42,801 nt of DNA from Candidatus Eiseniibacteriota bacterium (GTDB lineage: Bacteria; Joyebacterota; Joyebacteria; Joyebacterales; Joyebacteraceae), in the NCBI GenBank assembly GCA_030613615.1, contig JAUWLR010000007.1:1-42801 (forward strand), written 5' to 3'. Below are positions 39,825 to 42,801 of this stretch, piece by piece (position 1 is the first letter of the stretch; each line of letters starts with the position of its first letter). The translations under genes and the position numbers were made by a program. Under the pieces are notes generated by a model. The model worked only from the letters and a program-made list of their open reading frames with translations. It made no database searches and had not been told where the DNA came from.

Positions 39825-40580
39825 CTACCAGGGCAGTATCTCCCGCAGGCCCTTCGCCCGCGCTCTCGAGAGCACAAGCTCGCTCTTCTTCTCGTCGTCG
39901 ACGATTATCTTGTACTTGCCGCTGAACCACGGCACGATCTCTTTGACGTGATTCAGGTTGACGATGCTGGAGCGGTGACTCCGGAAGAAGACCCGGGGGT
40001 CCAGGCGGCTCTCGAGCTCCGCCATCGTCGCGTTCATCATGTACTTCTCGGAAGCGGTGTGCACAAAGACCAGTTCGTCCTCGACACCGATCCACACGAT
40101 GTCGTCCAGGTCGACAAGTACGATCTTCTTTCCCTTCATGACGGGGAGCCGCCGCATGTCGCGTGACCTGATGAGCCCGGCGAGTCTCGCCATCTGGTCG
40201 TCGAGCTGAGGGGTGTCATCAAGCAGCGACCGTGCCCGCTCGATCGCCTCACCGAGCCGCTCCCTCGAGATCGGCTTCAGCAGGTAGTCGACCGAGTTGA
40301 CCTCGAACGCCTTGATCGCGTACTCGTCGAAGGCCGTCGCGAAGATGACGAGCGGAACGTGTGTGAGCGCCTCGACGACCTCGAAGCCGTCCATGCCGGG
40401 CATCTGTATGTCGAGAATGACGACATCGGGCCCAAGCTCGCCCACCAGCTCGACCGCCCGGAGGCCGTTCTCCGCCTCACCTGCGACCTCGACGTCGGGG
40501 ATGTCCGCCAGGAGTTCCTTGATCCGCGCCCTGGCCAGCTCCTCGTCGTCGACCACGAGCACCCTCATCGACCTTCTCAT
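39825..40580 (-). CDS. LytTR-family response regulator
   Basis: The protein has 251 residues from ATG 40580; an ATG 12 bp later with closer AAGG is possible. The receiver domain (residues ~5-120) has the acidic pair Asp11-Asp12, the phospho-acceptor Asp57 (VVILDIQMPGMDG), the switch Thr in FATAFDE and the Lys in DYLLKPIS. Residues ~145-250 form a LytTR DNA-binding domain (KGKKIVLVDLDDIVWI, FFRSHRSSIVNLNHVKEI, KYKIIVDD), which binds direct-repeat sites. Both halves look complete. It is the partner of the LytS-type kinase just upstream: the kinase stop and this start are separated by two bases. Likely targets are envelope genes; the PBP4-type gene lies just beyond the kinase. No binding site could be assigned. 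Confidence 0.95.
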   Translation of the reverse strand: MRRSMRVLVVDDEELARARIKELLADIPDVEVAGEAENGLRAVELVGELGPDVVILDIQMPGMDGFEVVEALTHVPLVIFATAFDEYAIKAFEVNSVDYLLKPISRERLGEAIERARSLLDDTPQLDDQMARLAGLIRSRDMRRLPVMKGKKIVLVDLDDIVWIGVEDELVFVHTASEKYMMNATMAELESRLDPRVFFRSHRSSIVNLNHVKEIVPWFSGKYKIIVDDEKKSELVLSRARAKGLREILPW

Positions 40581-40582
40581 GT

Positions 40583-41719
40583 CTAGCTCGGCCCTCCCTT
40601 CAGGCCCTCCGGTTCGATGCCGCCCTCCGCGGGCAATATGAGCTCAACTCTGGTTCCCGTCTCCCTGGAACTCTCGAACTTGAACCACTCCCCCTCACCG
40701 AATCGCGTGGCGAGCCGGTCGCGCACGTTCCTGAGCCCGTAACCCTCCGCCAGCATTTCCTCGAGGTCGATGAGACCGGTCCCCTTCCCGTCGTCCTGAA
40801 CAACTATCCGCAGGGTATCGTCGACGAGCGTCGCCTTTATCCTGATGGTTCCTCCCTCGACCATCGGGGAGATCCCGTGCCTCACCGCGTTCTCCACGAC
40901 CGGCTGGAGGATCAGAGGCGGAACCGGCACGTCGCGCGCGCCGGGATCGATCGCCTGCTCGATGTTCAGACGGCTGCCGAAGCGGGCCCGCTCCACGTCC
41001 AGATAGGCGTCGACCAGCTCCATCTCCTTCCGGAAGGGAACGCTGCCCTTCTCGGAGGCGAGCAGGGTGCCGCGGAAGATCCCCGCCAGCCGCTCGAGGG
41101 TCTGCTGCGCCGCGTCGGGATTGGACGAGATGAGGGCGGAGATCGAGTTCAGTGCGTTGAAGAGGAAGTGCGGGTTGATCTGCGCCTTGAGGGCCTTGAG
41201 CTCGGACCGTGCGGCGAGCTCGCGCAGTCGCTCCTCCCTGACCCTGTTGCGAGCGATGGCGGCGTAGCTCTTCTCTATCTGATCTCTCAGCCGTTCGTAG
41301 TTGTAGATGATCAGGCCGACGATGACGGCGATGATGCTGTCGACCACAACGAGCAGGAGAAGAAGCCTGCCCTGGTACAGGACGGTGAGTGGATTCCAGA
41401 AGATGACGAGAGCGGACCCGAACGCGCCGCCGGCCAGCAGTGTGACGATGGCGAGAGGAAGTCGGACAAGGGTCGGGAGCTCGCTGTAGCGAGGCAGCAC
41501 GAACCGGGCGGAGAAGCCCGCCGCGAACCCGATGGCGTTCGCGAAGAGGATGCCCGTGGGAACGAACCTGGCCATGGCGCCGTCCTCTTGCGAGAACAGT
41601 GCGATGGCCACACCCACGAGTCCGCCGGCCAGCGAGTTCGCAAGGAGCCAGAGGACGAGGCCGCGCGCCGTCGCCCAGAACTGCCCCGTGGCTGTTCCTG
41701 CCCGATTCACGTCTATCAC
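40583..41719 (-). CDS. LytS-type sensor histidine kinase
   Basis: The protein has 378 residues from GTG 41719 with GGGAG 4 nt upstream. Residues ~18-145 hold four transmembrane helices (NSLAGGLVGVAI, ILFANAIGFAAGF, FVLPRYSELPTLVRLPL, NPLTVLYQGRLLLLLV) without a large outside loop. A helical linker leads to the His_kinase domain: LKAQINPHFLFNALNS with phospho-His184, then the ATPase N-box VVENAVRHGISP and the G-box DDGKGTG. It should autophosphorylate and pass phosphate to the adjacent LytTR regulator. The sensor is not the classical 5TM-Lyt type; it matches the membrane part of the SpoIIE-type phosphatase at 36896 almost element for element. The signal sensed is unknown; with so little outside the membrane, a membrane or lipid state is plausible (inference). 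Confidence 0.94.
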   Translation of the reverse strand: MIDVNRAGTATGQFWATARGLVLWLLANSLAGGLVGVAIALFSQEDGAMARFVPTGILFANAIGFAAGFSARFVLPRYSELPTLVRLPLAIVTLLAGGAFGSALVIFWNPLTVLYQGRLLLLLVVVDSIIAVIVGLIIYNYERLRDQIEKSYAAIARNRVREERLRELAARSELKALKAQINPHFLFNALNSISALISSNPDAAQQTLERLAGIFRGTLLASEKGSVPFRKEMELVDAYLDVERARFGSRLNIEQAIDPGARDVPVPPLILQPVVENAVRHGISPMVEGGTIRIKATLVDDTLRIVVQDDGKGTGLIDLEEMLAEGYGLRNVRDRLATRFGEGEWFKFESSRETGTRVELILPAEGGIEPEGLKGGPS

Positions 41720-41730
41720 GATTCTCCCTT

Positions 41731-41784
41731 GTGCATTCCCGCGCGAACGTGCGTGCCCGTGCGAACGTGCATTCCCGCGCGAAC
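41731..41784. repeat. 18-bp tandem repeat, three copies
   Basis: GTGCATTCCCGCGCGAAC occurs at 41731-41748 and 41767-41784, with the variant GTGCGTGCCCGTGCGAAC between them. It is intergenic, between the PBP4-type gene and the LytS-type kinase, just before the kinase's ribosome site on the minus strand. Confidence 0.9.
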
Positions 41785-41830
41785 GCCGCGTGGAAGCTTC
41801 TGTCCGTCATGGGCGAGGCAGACGGCGAGG

Positions 41831-42801
41831 TCAGCTTCGGCGGATGACCGCCAAAACGCTGTGCTCGAAGTCGTGGACACGCCAGGCCTCACATTCGAAG
41901 CCGTTGACAATGACGGAGAACAGGACCTCCTCGCCCGACCCGTTCTCCATGATGCCGGATATCGCCGTGACGCCGTCTAAGAGCCCTGTCTTCGCGCGCA
42001 CGACGCTCCGGAGTTCCGCATATCCCATCCGATCGCTGAGCGTTCCGTCCGTGCCGCTGACACTCAGTGATGCCGCGAACTCGTACGAGGTTGTGAAGTC
42101 GGACAGTGCCTGTTGCATGACAGCGACTATCGCGCGCGGCGTCAGACGGTTGTCGCCGGAGAACCCGGACCCGTCCTCTATGTGGCACAACCCGCTGTCC
42201 CCCCCGGCCGCCCGCAGGTGATCCGTGAGGACCGCGGCCCCGCCCGCAGTGGTGCCGGGAGCGCCGTAGACGTGCGCGGCCATGGCCTTGAGAAGCTGCT
42301 CCGCCACGAAGTTGTTGCTGAATTTGTTGAGGTCGCGCACGATGAGCGACAGCGGCTTGGACGTATGCACCACGAGCGTCCGCGCGTCCTCGGGCGCCGC
42401 TCCCAATGCCACCGTCCCTCCAAACTCCACGCCCGCCGACTCAAGGAACTCCTGTAGTACTGCGCCGAAATACCCCAGACCGTCGTCCAGACTGCGGTAG
42501 TGAACGCGCGTTCCAGATCCCGCCGGAACGCTCCCGCTCACAGTGATCACATTCTTGCCCTCCTCGAACGTCCGTCGCACGCTCAGATTCGAACGGCTTC
42601 GGGACCTCCCGGTGGACACTCCGCCCCGCAACTCCACGAACGACGTCCCGGGCGCGAGCTCCACGACGGCGGGGGCGCCGGGACGCTCGGCGGGCGTAGT
42701 GTGCACGGCGACCGCGTTGAAGTTCAGGGAGAGAGCGCCCGTCCGCGCGTGATAGGCGCGGTCTCCATTGGCGACCGTCAGTGATGTCGTGTTCGCGGAA
42801 T
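41831..42801 (-). CDS. dacB: PBP4/DacB-type D-alanyl-D-alanine carboxypeptidase (5' end outside window)
   Basis: The frame stays open to the right edge: upstream of the ORF track's GTG (42706) the sequence reads GALSLNFNAVAVH, a typical PBP4 (peptidase S13) phrase, so only the N-terminal part is missing. Visible family motifs are SNN (the SxN motif, in KFSNNFVAEQLLKAM), EDGSGFSGDNRLTPRAI and the KTG motif (RAKTGLLDGVTAISG). The SxxK nucleophile lies outside the window. The enzyme trims or cleaves peptidoglycan stem peptides in the periplasm. It ends 112 bp before the LytS-type kinase gene on the same strand, with a tandem repeat array in the gap. Confidence 0.93.
   Translation of the reverse strand, partial: SANTTSLTVANGDRAYHARTGALSLNFNAVAVHTTPAERPGAPAVVELAPGTSFVELRGGVSTGRSRSRSNLSVRRTFEEGKNVITVSGSVPAGSGTRVHYRSLDDGLGYFGAVLQEFLESAGVEFGGTVALGAAPEDARTLVVHTSKPLSLIVRDLNKFSNNFVAEQLLKAMAAHVYGAPGTTAGGAAVLTDHLRAAGGDSGLCHIEDGSGFSGDNRLTPRAIVAVMQQALSDFTTSYEFAASLSVSGTDGTLSDRMGYAELRSVVRAKTGLLDGVTAISGIMENGSGEEVLFSVIVNGFECEAWRVHDFEHSVLAVIRRS

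Overview
The window is a high-GC (by eye above 60%), gene-dense bacterial chromosome segment. It carries no tRNA, rRNA, CRISPR array or insertion sequence that I can see. Four features suggest a diderm of the FCB/Eisenbacteria-Krumholzibacteriota kind: a TamA/TamB-type outer-membrane assembly pair, a heptosyltransferase-like GT9 enzyme, a secreted subtilisin ending in a FlgD-like Ig/sorting domain, and a tricorn protease. This placement is an inference from gene content, not a phylogenetic result. Most genes lie on the minus strand.

Layout. 1-3.1 kb (+): the tail of a secreted beta-sandwich protein and a secreted subtilisin, closed by a perfect 14-bp hairpin. 3.2-9.99 kb (-): a four-helix membrane protein, a tricorn protease, a histidine phosphatase, a secreted esterase and two tandem paralogous lipoproteins. 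10.1-10.6 kb (+): another small membrane protein. 10.55-17.5 kb (-): a tightly overlapping run of valS, GT9, GT4, Mut7-C RNase-like, THEP1-like NTPase and GT4. A valine-type T-box leader with specifier codon GUC precedes this run. 17.9-19.6 kb: groEL with no groES beside it. 19.8-26.0 kb: tamB then the tamA-like gene, with their own promoter. 26.2-30.9 kb: two GH57 alpha-glucan enzymes and a Rho_N/DUF4912 protein behind a TTGACA promoter. 31.1-33.5 kb: an unrecognised secreted protein and a PflA-like radical SAM protein. 33.6-34.05 kb (+): a consensus promoter, a short fragment of an M1-aminopeptidase N-terminal domain and an intrinsic terminator. 34.1-36.8 kb: a secreted retropepsin-like/PDZ protein and a hypothetical secreted protein. 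36.9-41.7 kb: a signalling block of SpoIIE-type phosphatase, bactofilin-like membrane protein, LytTR regulator and LytS-type kinase. 41.8 kb to the edge: a 5'-truncated PBP4-type D,D-carboxypeptidase.

Three observations stand out. The first is the valine T-box in what looks like an FCB-type genome; it may control glycan-synthesis genes as well as valS. The second is a four-helix membrane module shared by the SpoIIE-type phosphatase and the LytS-type kinase. The third is the strongly expressed-looking but catalytically empty M1 fragment. Several gaps between minus-strand genes also hold short tandem repeat arrays with 13-, 13-, 18- and about 29-bp periods.

Start codons were chosen by Shine-Dalgarno position and signal-peptide logic, so they often differ from the longest ORF. 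Residue numbers follow the chosen starts. Family names come from motif recognition by eye; no database search was run.
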